From Candidatus Zipacnadia bacterium (GTDB lineage: Bacteria > Armatimonadota > Zipacnadia > Zipacnadales > Zipacnadaceae), in contig JALGTJ010000023.1 in assembly GCA_029821415.1 (NCBI GenBank), positions 1 to 14,893 of the forward strand: 14,893 bases of DNA. Direction: 5' to 3'. Positions 1 through 7,872 of this stretch are shown piece after piece. The position numbers and the translations under genes were made by a program. Position 1 is the stretch's first letter. Each line of letters begins with the position of its first letter. Under the pieces are notes generated by a model. It made no database searches. It saw nothing but the letters and a program-made list of their open reading frames with translations, and was not told the DNA's origin.

Positions 1-714
1 CGCTTGCTGGGTGCTACGGCCGACGGCATGAATAATCTCGGGGGCAGGCGTATAGACGACGTCCCAGCCGGCTCGGTGGGCACGCAGGCAGAAGTCTACA
101 TCCTCTGAGCCCCAAAAGAAGCCCTCATCAAGTCCGCCAATGTCGTCAATCAGCTCCCGACGAATTAACATCGCCGCGCCGGAAACCCAGTCTACTTGGC
201 GAACTTGTCCGTGATCCCAGTCACTCATCAGATAGTAACGTACGCTTTGGGCGCCGGGGATCAGCGGCTCTAGAAAAGTGCCCCGGAAGATTGCCGCCGA
301 GACCGTCGGAAAGCGCCGGCAGGAATACTGCAAACTCCCGTCGGGGTAGACTAACTTCGGGCCAATTAGTTCGTCCAGGCCACCTTCGGGGACGACAGTA
401 TCCGGATTAAGCAAAAAGCAGTACCGACCATGACTGGCCGCAATCGCCTGATTGCAGGCCGCAGCAAAGCCGCGATTCTGCTGGTTAGCAATCAGCTTAA
501 CCTGAGGAAACTCGGTCGGCAACTGCGCGGTGCTACCATCGCTTGAGGCGTTGTCCACCACGATAACTTCAAATCTTGCCTGGTTGTCGCCACCAAATAG
601 CGAGGCCAGGCAAACGCGCAAATCCTCCCACACATTCCAACTGACGATGCACACACTGACGTCAATCGCTGCTATCTGGCTCACCACCGGTGGCTTCCAC
701 TCGCTCAGCCTCAT
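1..714 (-). CDS. GT2 family glycosyltransferase (rhamnosyltransferase-like), 3' end cut by window edge
   Basis: Transfers a sugar from a nucleotide-sugar donor to a glycan acceptor at the cytoplasmic side of the membrane, probably in envelope polysaccharide synthesis. Translated from the minus strand, the N-terminal GT-A fold is clear: a VSVCIVSWN strand, then VIVVDNASSDGS (nucleotide-binding), an NRGFAAACNQ helix, the LNPDT motif (DXD equivalent) and later WVSGAAMLIRRE followed by GGLDEGFFWGSEDVDFCLR, which are typical of this family. About 235 residues are visible and the C-terminus lies outside. An ATG at 714 is in frame; GTG codons at 687 and 684 are alternative starts closer to the conserved first strand. 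All starts overlap the end of the upstream Trm112-like gene, so the two are probably translationally coupled. The stretch between LNPDT and GPKLVYPDG is roughly a dozen residues shorter than usual for the family. Family assignment is firm; acceptor and donor are unknown. Confidence 0.9.
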   Translation of the reverse strand, partial: MRLSEWKPPVVSQIAAIDVSVCIVSWNVWEDLRVCLASLFGGDNQARFEVIVVDNASSDGSTAQLPTEFPQVKLIANQQNRGFAAACNQAIAASHGRYCFLLNPDTVVPEGGLDELIGPKLVYPDGSLQYSCRRFPTVSAAIFRGTFLEPLIPGAQSVRYYLMSDWDHGQVRQVDWVSGAAMLIRRELIDDIGGLDEGFFWGSEDVDFCLRAHRAGWDVVYTPAPEIIHAVGRSTQQA

Positions 715-853
715 CAACCAGCATAATGGGAATCCCGTCTCTTATCGGATAGCGCAGACCACACTGCTGGCAAACAATCCGGTCTTCCTGTAACTCCACC
801 GGCCCCTTACACGCCGGACAAGCTAATATTTCCAGAAGCTCATTGTCTATCAC
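662..853 (-). CDS. Trm112-like (UPF0434/YcaR-type) small zinc protein
   Basis: A 63-residue protein of the Trm112p-like family. It begins with LLEILACPACKGPVEL, followed by IVCQQCGLRYPIRDGIPIML, giving the two CxxC pairs of a zinc ribbon and the family's YPIRDGIP signature. Eukaryotic and archaeal Trm112 activates methyltransferases; the bacterial short forms have no settled role and often sit beside envelope or glycosyltransferase genes. The start is GTG, with an AAGGAGG ribosome site about 7 nt upstream. It follows the SPFH gene by 68 nt and overlaps the start of the GT2 gene, so it is part of the same minus-strand unit. The family is certain; the partner is not. Confidence 0.92.
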   Translation of the reverse strand: MIDNELLEILACPACKGPVELQEDRIVCQQCGLRYPIRDGIPIMLVDEAERVEATGGEPDSSD

Positions 854-874
854 CGCTGGCCTCCTTGCGGATAA

Positions 875-888
875 ATACTAAACAGTAT
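875..888. repeat. Small AT-rich inverted repeat between the SPFH and Trm112-like genes
   Basis: ATACT-AAAC-AGTAT is a perfect 5-bp inverted repeat with a 4-nt loop, lying in the 68-nt gap between the SPFH stop and the Trm112-like start. The minus-strand half contains TAGTAT, which resembles a -10 element, but no matching -35 is found at the right distance. It could be an operator or an RNA hairpin; it may also be chance. Confidence 0.3.
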
Positions 889-921
889 GGCAATCGGCGG
901 CTTACACCTGCCCGGCCAGCC

Positions 922-2058
922 TTACTCCTCTTCCCTGCTTTCCTCCTCTGCCTCCGCCTGCGCAGAAGGGCTTTGCTGCTGTTGTGGCTGTCCGGCGGCA
1001 CCAACGGCCTGCCCGCACTCAGGGCAGAACTTCGCACCGGCGGGAAGTCGCGCGCCACAGTTGGGACAAACGCGCGGAGCTAACGCCTGGCCACACTCCG
1101 GACAAAACTTGGCACCCGGCGGGACGGGCTTGCCACAGCGTGGGCAGACCATGGTCGCCGCCGCAGCGGCGGCTGTGGTGGGTGTGGTGGGGGGACCACC
1201 TTGAATAGCGCCACCGAGAGCTGAGACCATAGCCGCTCCCATCCCTACACCCGCACCTAACCCCGCGCCGGCTGCTGCCGGACCTCCGGCGGCACCGCCC
1301 GCGCCAGCTTGCGGCATCTCGCGGATCGCCCGAGCCGTTTCAAACTGCAGGAATCGGCCCGTGTCACCCACCGCCTCCATTCCACCCCGCTCGTCAATCA
1401 TCGCGGCAAGTTCCTCGGGCGGAATTATGGCACTGATTACAAAGTCAATCAACTCGGCGCCATAGCGATTGAAATCCTCACCAAGTCGGGAACGAACCGC
1501 CACAGATAGCTCCTCATACATCGCGGGGAGTTCCAGCACCGTATCAACTTGCTCACCGAGCGTATCATTGAAGCGTGAGACGATGAAGTCGCGCAGCCAG
1601 TCCTGAATTTGCGACGTGGTGTACTGATGCTCGGTGCCCACCACCATATTTACGAAGAGCTGAGGGTCGCTAATGCGCATTGTATACAAACCGTGGGCAC
1701 GCAGCCGGACCATAGCGAACTCGGAGTCGCGAAAGGCAACCGGCTGGGGGGTCCCCCACTTCATATCCGTGAAGGTGCGCATATTCACGAAGTAGACCTC
1801 AGCCTGAAAGGGTGTGGTCCCCTCAAAAGGCACGTTAATTGCTTCCTGCACAAAGGGCAGGTTCAGGGCAGTAAGGGTATGGCGGCCGGGCCCAAAAGTG
1901 TCCAGCGCCTGGCCATCACGGAAAAAGACCGCCGCCTGGCTCTCACGCACCGTAAGCTGTGCGCCCAGACTTATATTCCCCGGCCCCTCTTCCGGTACTC
2001 GGTGGACAATCTCCTCACCGGTAACATCACGCCATTCAATTACTTGTATTCCACGCAT
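922..2058 (-). CDS. SPFH-domain protein with two C-terminal zinc ribbons (YdjI-like)
   Basis: A 378-residue protein of the SPFH/band-7-like group that resembles Bacillus YdjI-type 'virion core' proteins. Residues about 1-245 form the SPFH region: it opens with an IEW segment and VPEEGPGNISLGAQLTVRES, then FGPGRHTL, and a VYFVNMR... FRDSEF block. It continues into helical segments (IQDWLRDFIVSRFNDTLGE, YGAELIDFVISAI). Residues about 250-302 are a low-complexity Ala/Gly/Pro/Thr linker. Residues 305-348 hold two near-identical ribbons, each CPxCG...GAKFCPECGQ, with cysteines at 305/308/319/322 and 331/334/345/348. The tail is Gln/Glu rich. There is no N-terminal membrane helix or signal peptide. 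A GGAGGGG ribosome site lies about 7 nt before the ATG. It starts 48 nt after the coiled-coil gene, with which it probably functions. In the family, such proteins are thought to assemble on membranes; the exact role is unknown. Confidence 0.88.
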   Translation of the reverse strand: MRGIQVIEWRDVTGEEIVHRVPEEGPGNISLGAQLTVRESQAAVFFRDGQALDTFGPGRHTLTALNLPFVQEAINVPFEGTTPFQAEVYFVNMRTFTDMKWGTPQPVAFRDSEFAMVRLRAHGLYTMRISDPQLFVNMVVGTEHQYTTSQIQDWLRDFIVSRFNDTLGEQVDTVLELPAMYEELSVAVRSRLGEDFNRYGAELIDFVISAIIPPEELAAMIDERGGMEAVGDTGRFLQFETARAIREMPQAGAGGAAGGPAAAGAGLGAGVGMGAAMVSALGGAIQGGPPTTPTTAAAAAATMVCPRCGKPVPPGAKFCPECGQALAPRVCPNCGARLPAGAKFCPECGQAVGAAGQPQQQQSPSAQAEAEEESREEE

Positions 2059-2106
2059 ATTAAGTCCCCTCCGTCTTTAGGGATGCCCGGCGCTGGGCCG
2101 GGGTGA

Positions 2107-2628
2107 CTATTCCGGAATGAGTCGGGCAGTAACCTCCCCGCGCTTCTCAATGGCCTCAGTCAGGTAGTCTATCTGAGCCAGCGCCTCGGATATGCGCTCG
2201 GCCACGTTTTCGTCGCTGGCCTCAGCCAGGCTCTGGATGGCCTCTCCAACCGCCACGATCTGCTCGCGCAGGCCCAGGTCGTAATCGTACAAGGAATTAA
2301 GCTCTGATTGCCGGATCTTGGCCGCGTCGAACCAGCCGGTGTACCCATAGTCGGCAAACCGCAGCCTATCCCGGCTCTCACCCAGTTGGCGGCGCACCCG
2401 ATCCAGGTCATCAAGCTTGGCCAGGCTCTCCTCCCGAGCCCATCGGCTGATGAGCTCGTCCATGTCCTCGCGGATGTCATCGAGCATGCCCACCAGGTAT
2501 TCGCGCACCATCTGGTCGGCTTTGCGACGAATCTGACGCTCCCGGTAGCCGGCAAAGCCCGGGATGTACGACATCAGCTTCTGCAACGAACCCTCATCCT
2601 CAGTTATCCGCCTGCGCAGATCAGACAT
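2107..2628 (-). CDS. Conserved helical/coiled-coil protein paired with the SPFH gene
   Basis: A 173-residue, highly charged, almost entirely helical protein with no membrane segment or signal peptide. The N-terminal part has IPGFAGYRERQIRRKADQMV, a pattern (IPGxxGYxxRExRRxAD) that I recall from conserved uncharacterised proteins in operons with SPFH/zinc-ribbon proteins. The rest alternates charged and hydrophobic residues as in coiled coils, with LDDIREDMDELISRW and LDRVRRQLGESRDRLRF, then AVGEAIQSLAE. The start is set at 2628, where GGAGGAG lies 5 nt upstream; a longer reading from 2646 has no such site. It is immediately upstream of the SPFH gene (48 nt) and likely co-transcribed. A partner or scaffold role for the SPFH protein is inference from adjacency. 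Confidence 0.8.
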   Translation of the reverse strand: MSDLRRRITEDEGSLQKLMSYIPGFAGYRERQIRRKADQMVREYLVGMLDDIREDMDELISRWAREESLAKLDDLDRVRRQLGESRDRLRFADYGYTGWFDAAKIRQSELNSLYDYDLGLREQIVAVGEAIQSLAEASDENVAERISEALAQIDYLTEAIEKRGEVTARLIPE

Positions 2629-2633
2629 AATCT

Positions 2634-2640
2634 CTCCTCC
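2634..2640 (-). promoter_or_regulatory. Ribosome binding site fixing the start of the coiled-coil gene
   Basis: On the minus strand this reads GGAGGAG, a near-perfect Shine-Dalgarno sequence, 5 nt before the ATG at 2628. It supports that start over the in-frame ATG at 2646. Confidence 0.75.
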
Positions 2641-2764
2641 CGGCAACGGAATCTACCATAGCCAGTCCAACTAATACCACATTTCGCCGTGCCCGCCTGT
2701 TCCTCCTGCCCACTCGTTCGCTCCATATTCGCCGCTAATGTGCTCAAAGCTGCCTCGGCCGTCG

Positions 2765-3823
2765 CTACTGGCCGCGGACAGCCTCCATCAACCGATCTTC
2801 TGAGGGATACAGCATATGCATAAAGGAAATGTTGCGCTCCCGGGCCTGCCGATACCACGCCGCCAGGTCGTTCATTTCGGGCTGGCCAAAGTCGTGTGTT
2901 GTCAAGCCCTGAGTAGCCAGCATTTCATCACGCAAATGATCAGCACTGCCACAGAAGTGGATCGCTCCCGGGCCGCAGGCAGCAAATATCTGCTCATCGT
3001 GGGGGCGGACGAATTCGGCATAGGCTTGTGGCGAGACCATAATTGAAGTGTCATTCTTCAGGATGACATTGCCCCGTAGCACTCCCCAATGTAGCGCTAT
3101 GCAATCTTCTCCCACATCCTCGGTAGTGTGGGGGCGGACTTCCTTCACATAGGCAGAGTAGGTCTGAGCCACTAAATCAAGCGCCTTATGGACTAATTCC
3201 GGTTCATCGTACAACCCCACAAACAGATCCTTGCCCCACAGCAAGTGGAGATTATCAAAGGTCCCCTGCAAGTCCGGCTGCGTGACATGGATTGCCTGGC
3301 GGGCCCGGGGGTAGTCAGCCAACTTCGTGCGGTAAAAGTCCATCGTTTCTATCACCCGGCCGCCTACCCCCCCGTGCAGATCGGGTACCCCCTTATCCAG
3401 AGCGGCTATCACTTTCTCCCGCCCGATAGGTCTCACCCAGGGCATACTACCATCTCTGACAACAACTTCCGCTCCAAACAGCGAACTAATAACGGTTACT
3501 CCGTAGTTGGCGCGAATCTGCAGCGGGAAGTCATCGCCTGTCTCCAATGAGCTGACTACGCTGGGCACGTCAGCCTTATCATGACAGAATGGCCGTACCA
3601 ACTCATTGACCATCATCTTGGTCTGGTCGTAGAAACCCTCGGCATAGGGGAAATAAGGGAACTCGGGACTGGGGTCGCAAGCCACCGACACCGGGGGGCG
3701 GTCTACCGAGCGATAATAGAGGACATCCCGGTGGCGCTTCTCCACCTCCCGAACGTGCTCAAGATCAATATGTTCTTCAATCCATTCCAGTACCTGCTCC
3801 AACGCTTCCTCGGGCTCTGTCAT
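2765..3823 (-). CDS. URO-D family protein (uroporphyrinogen decarboxylase/corrinoid methyltransferase-like fold)
   Basis: A 352-residue protein with the TIM-barrel URO-D/MtaA/CmuA fold. Members either decarboxylate uroporphyrinogen III or transfer methyl groups between corrinoid proteins and thiols. Seen here: EVEKRHRDVLYYRSVDRPPVSV at the N-terminus (residues about 26-47), TQPDLQGTFDNLHLLWG (181-197), SPQAYAEFVRPHDEQIF (264-280) and IHFCGSADHL (288-297). The HxC pair (H289, C291) resembles the zinc-ligand motif of the methyltransferase branch, and I do not see the N-terminal arginine-rich substrate signature of true HemE, so haem synthesis is unlikely. The start at 3823 is supported by AAGGAG 9 nt upstream; a reading from 3937 would overlap the preceding gene. 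It lies 73 nt after the GT-C gene and 136 nt before the coiled-coil gene. Substrate unknown. Confidence 0.85.
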   Translation of the reverse strand: MTEPEEALEQVLEWIEEHIDLEHVREVEKRHRDVLYYRSVDRPPVSVACDPSPEFPYFPYAEGFYDQTKMMVNELVRPFCHDKADVPSVVSSLETGDDFPLQIRANYGVTVISSLFGAEVVVRDGSMPWVRPIGREKVIAALDKGVPDLHGGVGGRVIETMDFYRTKLADYPRARQAIHVTQPDLQGTFDNLHLLWGKDLFVGLYDEPELVHKALDLVAQTYSAYVKEVRPHTTEDVGEDCIALHWGVLRGNVILKNDTSIMVSPQAYAEFVRPHDEQIFAACGPGAIHFCGSADHLRDEMLATQGLTTHDFGQPEMNDLAAWYRQARERNISFMHMLYPSEDRLMEAVRGQ

Positions 3824-3832
3824 AATCGCAAG

Positions 3833-3838
3833 CTCCTT
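3833..3838 (-). promoter_or_regulatory. Ribosome binding site fixing the start of the first URO-D-family gene
   Basis: AAGGAG on the minus strand, 9 nt before the ATG at 3823. It favours this start over the ATG at 3937, which would place the start inside the preceding coding region. Confidence 0.65.
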
Positions 3839-3896
3839 CTTAATATTGCTACACGTACCCAGCGACGACCGCCGGCATCGTGATGGCAACTCTGCG

Positions 3897-5447
3897 TTAC
3901 CTGCTCCGAAGCCGTATATAGATCTCGGTTTCGCCAATTTTCCTGGTCAGTGCATACCCCGACTCTCCCAGCAATTGGCGATAACGAACCTTGGACGGAC
4001 GATTGACCCAGTTGCCGAGAACGACCACCCGCGTAGCGCCCTCGCGGATATGCGCAGCTATCTCCGGCTCCGATATGATACGGTACCGGTCCAACTGCCG
4101 CGAAGTCAAGCGGTTCGCCACTCTGAGGCCGAAGTGATTCTCCATTTTCGGAAATATCAAAGCGTCTGATTCCAGCAGGTAGCCGGGCCACCAGGTCATC
4201 ACCGGCTCGCCCGGGTTGGTGCAAGCGTCAATCTGCGCGGCGATGATCCGGTTGGTTTCAATATCCCAGTCCCCACCTCCCTCGCCGGTCAGCGGATCAG
4301 GCGCAGGCGGAGCGAGGAATTGCCCAACACCAACGGGCGCGACCAACACATAAGCAACAACCACCAATACGCCGAGCAGCGCCAGACTGACTCGGGCAGT
4401 GCCCCCGGGGACAGCTTCATCCAGCCAGTGGGTCACCAGAATTGCATTGACAATTAAGAACGGGACGACCACACAGAAGTATTGCACGAAGGTCGGTGTG
4501 GGCAGCAGCGAAATCACAGAGAGCACAGCCGCAACATAGAACGCAAATGATAGGCGCTTGCCCAACTGCCACGCCAGTAGCAGGTAGTAGCAGTTGGCAA
4601 ACAGCAGGATGGGAAGCTGCAGAGATACATGCCCCCACGCCTTCCAGGCGCCTATCAACTCCAGTACTATCAACAGCTTCTGGTGAAGGAAACCGAACAG
4701 GCCCCCGCCGGTTCGCATAGCATGATAGCCAATATTGTTGAAAATGTAAATGTCGGGGCTAACCGCGAAAAACCACAGATTAGGCAATAGCCCGATGACC
4801 AAACCCAGTAGCAGCCAGCCCTGACGGCGCAGGCACGTCTCTGGCTTGCTCTCTTGGCTGCGGCATAATATCAGCCAGAAAACCGGCACAATACCCAGGA
4901 ACAACAGCCTGGTATCTACTGCCAGGCCCAGAAGCAATCCACTTAGAATGTAGCGCAATTGGCGGCGGCTGTTAGACTTTCCTGGCAGCAGCACTACGGC
5001 ACTCATCAGCAGGAAGGCGGAAAGCGAATAAGTCTTGGCCACAGTATACCAGCCCAGCAGCAGTGAGGAGAGCACATATAGACCCACTGCCAGCAGCCCC
5101 AGCGGCCGCTTGCTGGTCAGCCTCACCACATACTTGTAAAGCAAAAGGCCGGTTCCGACAGCCAGCAGTGCCGATAGCAGGCGTGCAGCATACCAGGAAA
5201 ATCCGAAGATGCTCATCCATAGTCCATACACATAGGGCAAAAGTGGCATCTGGGGGTAGAAGAAGTCCGTGTAAAGCTGCTTGCCCTGAAATACCAGCTT
5301 GGCCGCCAGCAAGTAGAAGCCCTCATCGCCGTCAATCGGCCGGACAGTGGCGACCGGAACAAAAATCAGGCACTGCAAAATCAAGACAGCAGCAATAATC
5401 CAGGCTGCCTGCGTGCGTTCCAGCCTGTCAGCAATCTCCTCGAACAT
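3897..5447 (-). CDS. GT-C membrane glycosyltransferase (ArnT/PMT, GT39-like)
   Basis: A 516-residue polytopic membrane protein of the ArnT/dolichyl-phosphate-mannose mannosyltransferase superfamily, which transfers sugars from polyprenyl-phosphate carriers on the outer side of the cytoplasmic membrane. A first transmembrane helix (about 15-35) is followed by the family's acidic loop motif RPIDGDEGFYLLA (36-48; D41/E42 are the likely catalytic DE pair), then YTDFFYPQMPLLPYVYG (59-75). About ten further hydrophobic segments run to residue about 370. The last roughly 130 residues are a soluble domain. The start ATG at 5447 is preceded by AGGAG at about 10 nt. It heads the minus-strand unit and is divergent from the HAD gene. 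The transferred sugar and acceptor cannot be told from sequence. Confidence 0.88.
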   Translation of the reverse strand: MFEEIADRLERTQAAWIIAAVLILQCLIFVPVATVRPIDGDEGFYLLAAKLVFQGKQLYTDFFYPQMPLLPYVYGLWMSIFGFSWYAARLLSALLAVGTGLLLYKYVVRLTSKRPLGLLAVGLYVLSSLLLGWYTVAKTYSLSAFLLMSAVVLLPGKSNSRRQLRYILSGLLLGLAVDTRLLFLGIVPVFWLILCRSQESKPETCLRRQGWLLLGLVIGLLPNLWFFAVSPDIYIFNNIGYHAMRTGGGLFGFLHQKLLIVLELIGAWKAWGHVSLQLPILLFANCYYLLLAWQLGKRLSFAFYVAAVLSVISLLPTPTFVQYFCVVVPFLIVNAILVTHWLDEAVPGGTARVSLALLGVLVVVAYVLVAPVGVGQFLAPPAPDPLTGEGGGDWDIETNRIIAAQIDACTNPGEPVMTWWPGYLLESDALIFPKMENHFGLRVANRLTSRQLDRYRIISEPEIAAHIREGATRVVVLGNWVNRPSKVRYRQLLGESGYALTRKIGETEIYIRLRSR

Positions 5448-5542
5448 CAGCTTTGTCTCCTGGACCTGCTGGCTGTGTTACACCGACCGGGACGAGAGTC
5501 GTCTTCTTGGTATAGATAGGTAACATTCGCCATTAGCCGCCG

Positions 5543-5572
5543 ATTATCCTGTTTATGAGCAGGTCAAACCAA
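5543..5572 (-). promoter_or_regulatory. Candidate sigma70-type promoter for the GT-C gene
   Basis: On the minus strand TTGGTT (5572-5567) is followed by an 18-nt spacer and GATAAT (5548-5543), a five-of-six match to the -10 consensus; the -35 is poor. Transcription would start about 90 nt before the gene. A CCAATTGG palindrome (5569-5576) overlaps the -35. Only a candidate. Confidence 0.35.
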
Positions 5573-5622
5573 TTGGCACCGCGAACTATCCATTCCAGAC
5601 TGAGCACCACAACTGATACCAC

Positions 5623-6441
5623 ATGGCTATGGCAACAATGAATCAACATATTCGTATGGTCGGCATGGACTTCGACTTAACTCTGATTGAGCACCGCAGC
5701 GGCGGGGTCTACGTGCCCTCTGAGACATATGAGATGCTGGTGGCGCTGATTGAAAGCGGGGTAGAGGTCGGCATCGTCACCGGCCGCGGCTGCTGGGCTA
5801 TGGACGATCTCTTGGAGCAGGCGGGGATACCCTGGGGACGGCCCTTTCCCACCTTCGTCTGCCCGCGCGAGACCTTCCTGTATTGGATTACCGACGGCCG
5901 GCGCCAGCCCGACGAGGTCTGGAATCGAGCCAGAAGCGAAGAACTGGCCAAGCTGGTTGGCTGGCTTACCCCCCGCCAGTACGAATGGTACAAAGCAATT
6001 GAGGCAGCAGACCTGCAGATAGCCCACTGGATGCTATGGGGAGATTACGGGCTGGAGGTGGGTATGAACAGCCCAGAGGACGCCGAACAAGTTCGGCAGA
6101 TGCTATCTCAGTGGATCAGGGATATGCCTCTGGCACAAGTACATCGCAACTACGCATTGGCCCATGTCGTGCTGGCAACCGCCGGTAAGGGCACCACGCT
6201 GCTGCACGCGGCCCGCGAAAGGGATCTGGCTCCGCAGCAAGTCTTAGCCATCGGCGATAGTCTCAACGACCTGCAGATGCTTAATGGCAAGCTGGGTATG
6301 CACAGCGGGGCAGTTGGCAACGCTGACCCAACAGTTAAGCAGGCGGTCGCGGCGGCGGGGGGTATCGTAGCCACCCAGCCAGCCGGCGCTGGTGTGGCCG
6401 AAATCCTGCGTCACTACCGACAGAAGGGCTTGCTAAATTGA
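5623..6441 (+). CDS. HAD superfamily hydrolase (Cof/sucrose-phosphatase-like, C2-type cap)
   Basis: A 272-residue phosphatase of the HAD superfamily, probably acting on a sugar phosphate in the cytoplasm. All four catalytic motifs are present: motif I GMDFDLTL with nucleophile D16 and acid/base D18, motif II IVTGRG with T53, motif III lysine K189 in the KGTTLL segment, and motif IV AIGDSLNDLQML with D212 and D216. About 130 residues between motifs II and III form a large cap, as in the Cof/MPGP/SPP class. Several ATG codons lie near the start (5623, 5632, 5638, 5656) and none has a strong ribosome site, so the exact start is uncertain. The GH4 glycosidase follows 85 nt downstream of the stop, suggesting joint use in sugar catabolism. 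The substrate is unknown. Confidence 0.85.
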   Translation: MAMATMNQHIRMVGMDFDLTLIEHRSGGVYVPSETYEMLVALIESGVEVGIVTGRGCWAMDDLLEQAGIPWGRPFPTFVCPRETFLYWITDGRRQPDEVWNRARSEELAKLVGWLTPRQYEWYKAIEAADLQIAHWMLWGDYGLEVGMNSPEDAEQVRQMLSQWIRDMPLAQVHRNYALAHVVLATAGKGTTLLHAARERDLAPQQVLAIGDSLNDLQMLNGKLGMHSGAVGNADPTVKQAVAAAGGIVATQPAGAGVAEILRHYRQKGLLN

Positions 6442-6514
6442 CGCAGAGACGAAGAGGTCAGACACAATATCGCAACAAATAGTGTTCCCAGAGCTGCACC
6501 AACACCAACATACG

Positions 6515-6519
6515 AGGAG
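6515..6519 (+). promoter_or_regulatory. Ribosome binding site fixing the start of the GH4 gene
   Basis: AGGAG lies 7 nt before the ATG at 6527, which is also where the conserved Rossmann-fold N-terminus begins. An in-frame start at 6482 is less likely. Confidence 0.75.
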
Positions 6520-6526
6520 AATTACA

Positions 6527-7837
6527 ATGCCGAAAATCGCCCTAATTGGAGCGGGGTCAGTTGGCTTCACCCAGAAGTTGTTTACGGACATATTGAGCTT
6601 TGAAGCGCTACGCGAGGCTGAATTTGCCTTTATGGATATTGATGAGGAGCGCCTGCATGTCAGTAAGCAACTGGCCGACAAGCTACTTGAGCAGGAAAAT
6701 TTGCCAGCCACCGTCACCGCGACGACCGACCGGCGCGAGGCACTGGACGGGGCCGATTATGTCATCTGCACGATCCTGGCCCACGGACTGCCGCCCTTTG
6801 AAAACGAGATAGAAATCCCCTACAAGTATGGGATTACCCAGCCGGTGGGCGATACGCTGTGCGTGGGCGGTATCTTCCGGGCGCTGCGCACTATTCCAGT
6901 GCTGGTGGACATCTGCCAGGATATGGAAAAGATGTGCCCCGACGCCTGGATGCTGAACTACACCAATCCAATGCCGATGCTGACCTGGGCCTGCAATGTT
7001 GCCACCAACATAAAGTTCATCGGCTTGTGCCATGGCGTCCAAGGGACGGCCGCCGAGATGGCCAGGTTCATCGGGATGGAGCCGCAGGAAGTGCGCTACT
7101 GGACTGCTGGCATTAATCACCTGGCTTGGTTCTTGCGCTTCGAGACTGCTGATGGCGAAGACCTCTATCCGCTGTTCTGGGAGACCTTGGCGAAGAAAGG
7201 CCCACCCGAGCATGACAAGTACCGCTTTGAATTTGCCCAGCACATCGGCTACTTTATGACCGAAAGCAGCGGCCACTTTTCCGAGTACGTGCCCTATTAT
7301 CGCACCAGCAAAGAAGTATTAGCAGCGGAAGAGGACGCGGACTATTTCGCGGGCAAGCATGGGGCCATCCTGGAGGAGTACCGAACCCACTGGAAACCCC
7401 ATGCCGAGCAAGCCTTTCGGCAGATTCGTGGGGAGGAGCCAATTCCTTTCGGAGGACGCAGCGCCGAGTATGCCTCTAACATCATCAATTCGTTAGAGAC
7501 TAATGAACTCTTCCGCTTCAATGGGAACGTGATGAACGAGGGACTGATAAGCAACTTACCCCAGGGCTGCTGTGTGGAGGTGCCCTGCTTCGTGGACAGC
7601 CTGGGCATTCACCCGTGCGCCGTTGGCGAGCTGCCTCCCCAATGCGCGGCTATTGACATAACCAACATAAATGTCCAGACCCTGGCAGTCCAGGCCGCCC
7701 TGGAAGGTGACCGCGATAAGGCATATTATGCGGTACTGGTTGATCCATTGACCGCGGCCCTGCTTACTCCCAAAGAGATTCGCGCAATGTTTGACGAGCT
7801 TTTTGAGGCCAACCGCCAGTGGATGCCACAGTTCTGA
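6527..7837 (+). CDS. Glycoside hydrolase family 4 (alpha-galactosidase/alpha-glucosidase type, NAD- and Mn-dependent)
   Basis: A 436-residue cytoplasmic glycosidase of family GH4, which cleaves glycosides by transient NAD-dependent oxidation at C3 and elimination, with a divalent metal. Visible motifs: the Rossmann loop IALIGAGSVGFT (4-15), the acidic residue ending the second strand (D37, FMDID), NYTNPMPMLTWA (144-155), GLCHG with metal ligands C168 and H169, AGINHLAW (194-201) with the metal-binding H198, and GHFSEYVPYYR (249-259). The latter is typical of the MelA/AglA/LplD branch, so an alpha-galactosidase or alpha-glucosidase is more likely than 6-phospho-beta-glucosidase. The length is normal. 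It is co-oriented with the HAD phosphatase and converges with the TrmO-like gene, with only 35 nt between the two stops. Sugar specificity is not resolved. Confidence 0.92.
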   Translation: MPKIALIGAGSVGFTQKLFTDILSFEALREAEFAFMDIDEERLHVSKQLADKLLEQENLPATVTATTDRREALDGADYVICTILAHGLPPFENEIEIPYKYGITQPVGDTLCVGGIFRALRTIPVLVDICQDMEKMCPDAWMLNYTNPMPMLTWACNVATNIKFIGLCHGVQGTAAEMARFIGMEPQEVRYWTAGINHLAWFLRFETADGEDLYPLFWETLAKKGPPEHDKYRFEFAQHIGYFMTESSGHFSEYVPYYRTSKEVLAAEEDADYFAGKHGAILEEYRTHWKPHAEQAFRQIRGEEPIPFGGRSAEYASNIINSLETNELFRFNGNVMNEGLISNLPQGCCVEVPCFVDSLGIHPCAVGELPPQCAAIDITNINVQTLAVQAALEGDRDKAYYAVLVDPLTAALLTPKEIRAMFDELFEANRQWMPQF

Positions 7838-7872
7838 GCTGAGGAACTTCTACTGCCAAGCCGAGGGCAAAG

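Noticed and set aside
530..793. 87-residue plus-strand reading
   Set aside because: It is antisense to the GT2 and Trm112-like genes, both of which have strong family matches, and shows no motif of its own.
1141..1210. G-rich simple-sequence tract
   Set aside because: It encodes the Thr/Pro/Ala linker of the SPFH protein in frame, so it is explained as low-complexity coding sequence.
2765..3823. Annotation as haem-pathway uroporphyrinogen decarboxylase (hemE)
   Set aside because: The fold matches, but the N-terminal HemE substrate signature is not visible and the HxC pair points to the methyltransferase branch.
5573..5590. TTGGCACC resembling a sigma54 -24 element before the HAD gene
   Set aside because: The -12 TTGC element is absent at the required spacing.
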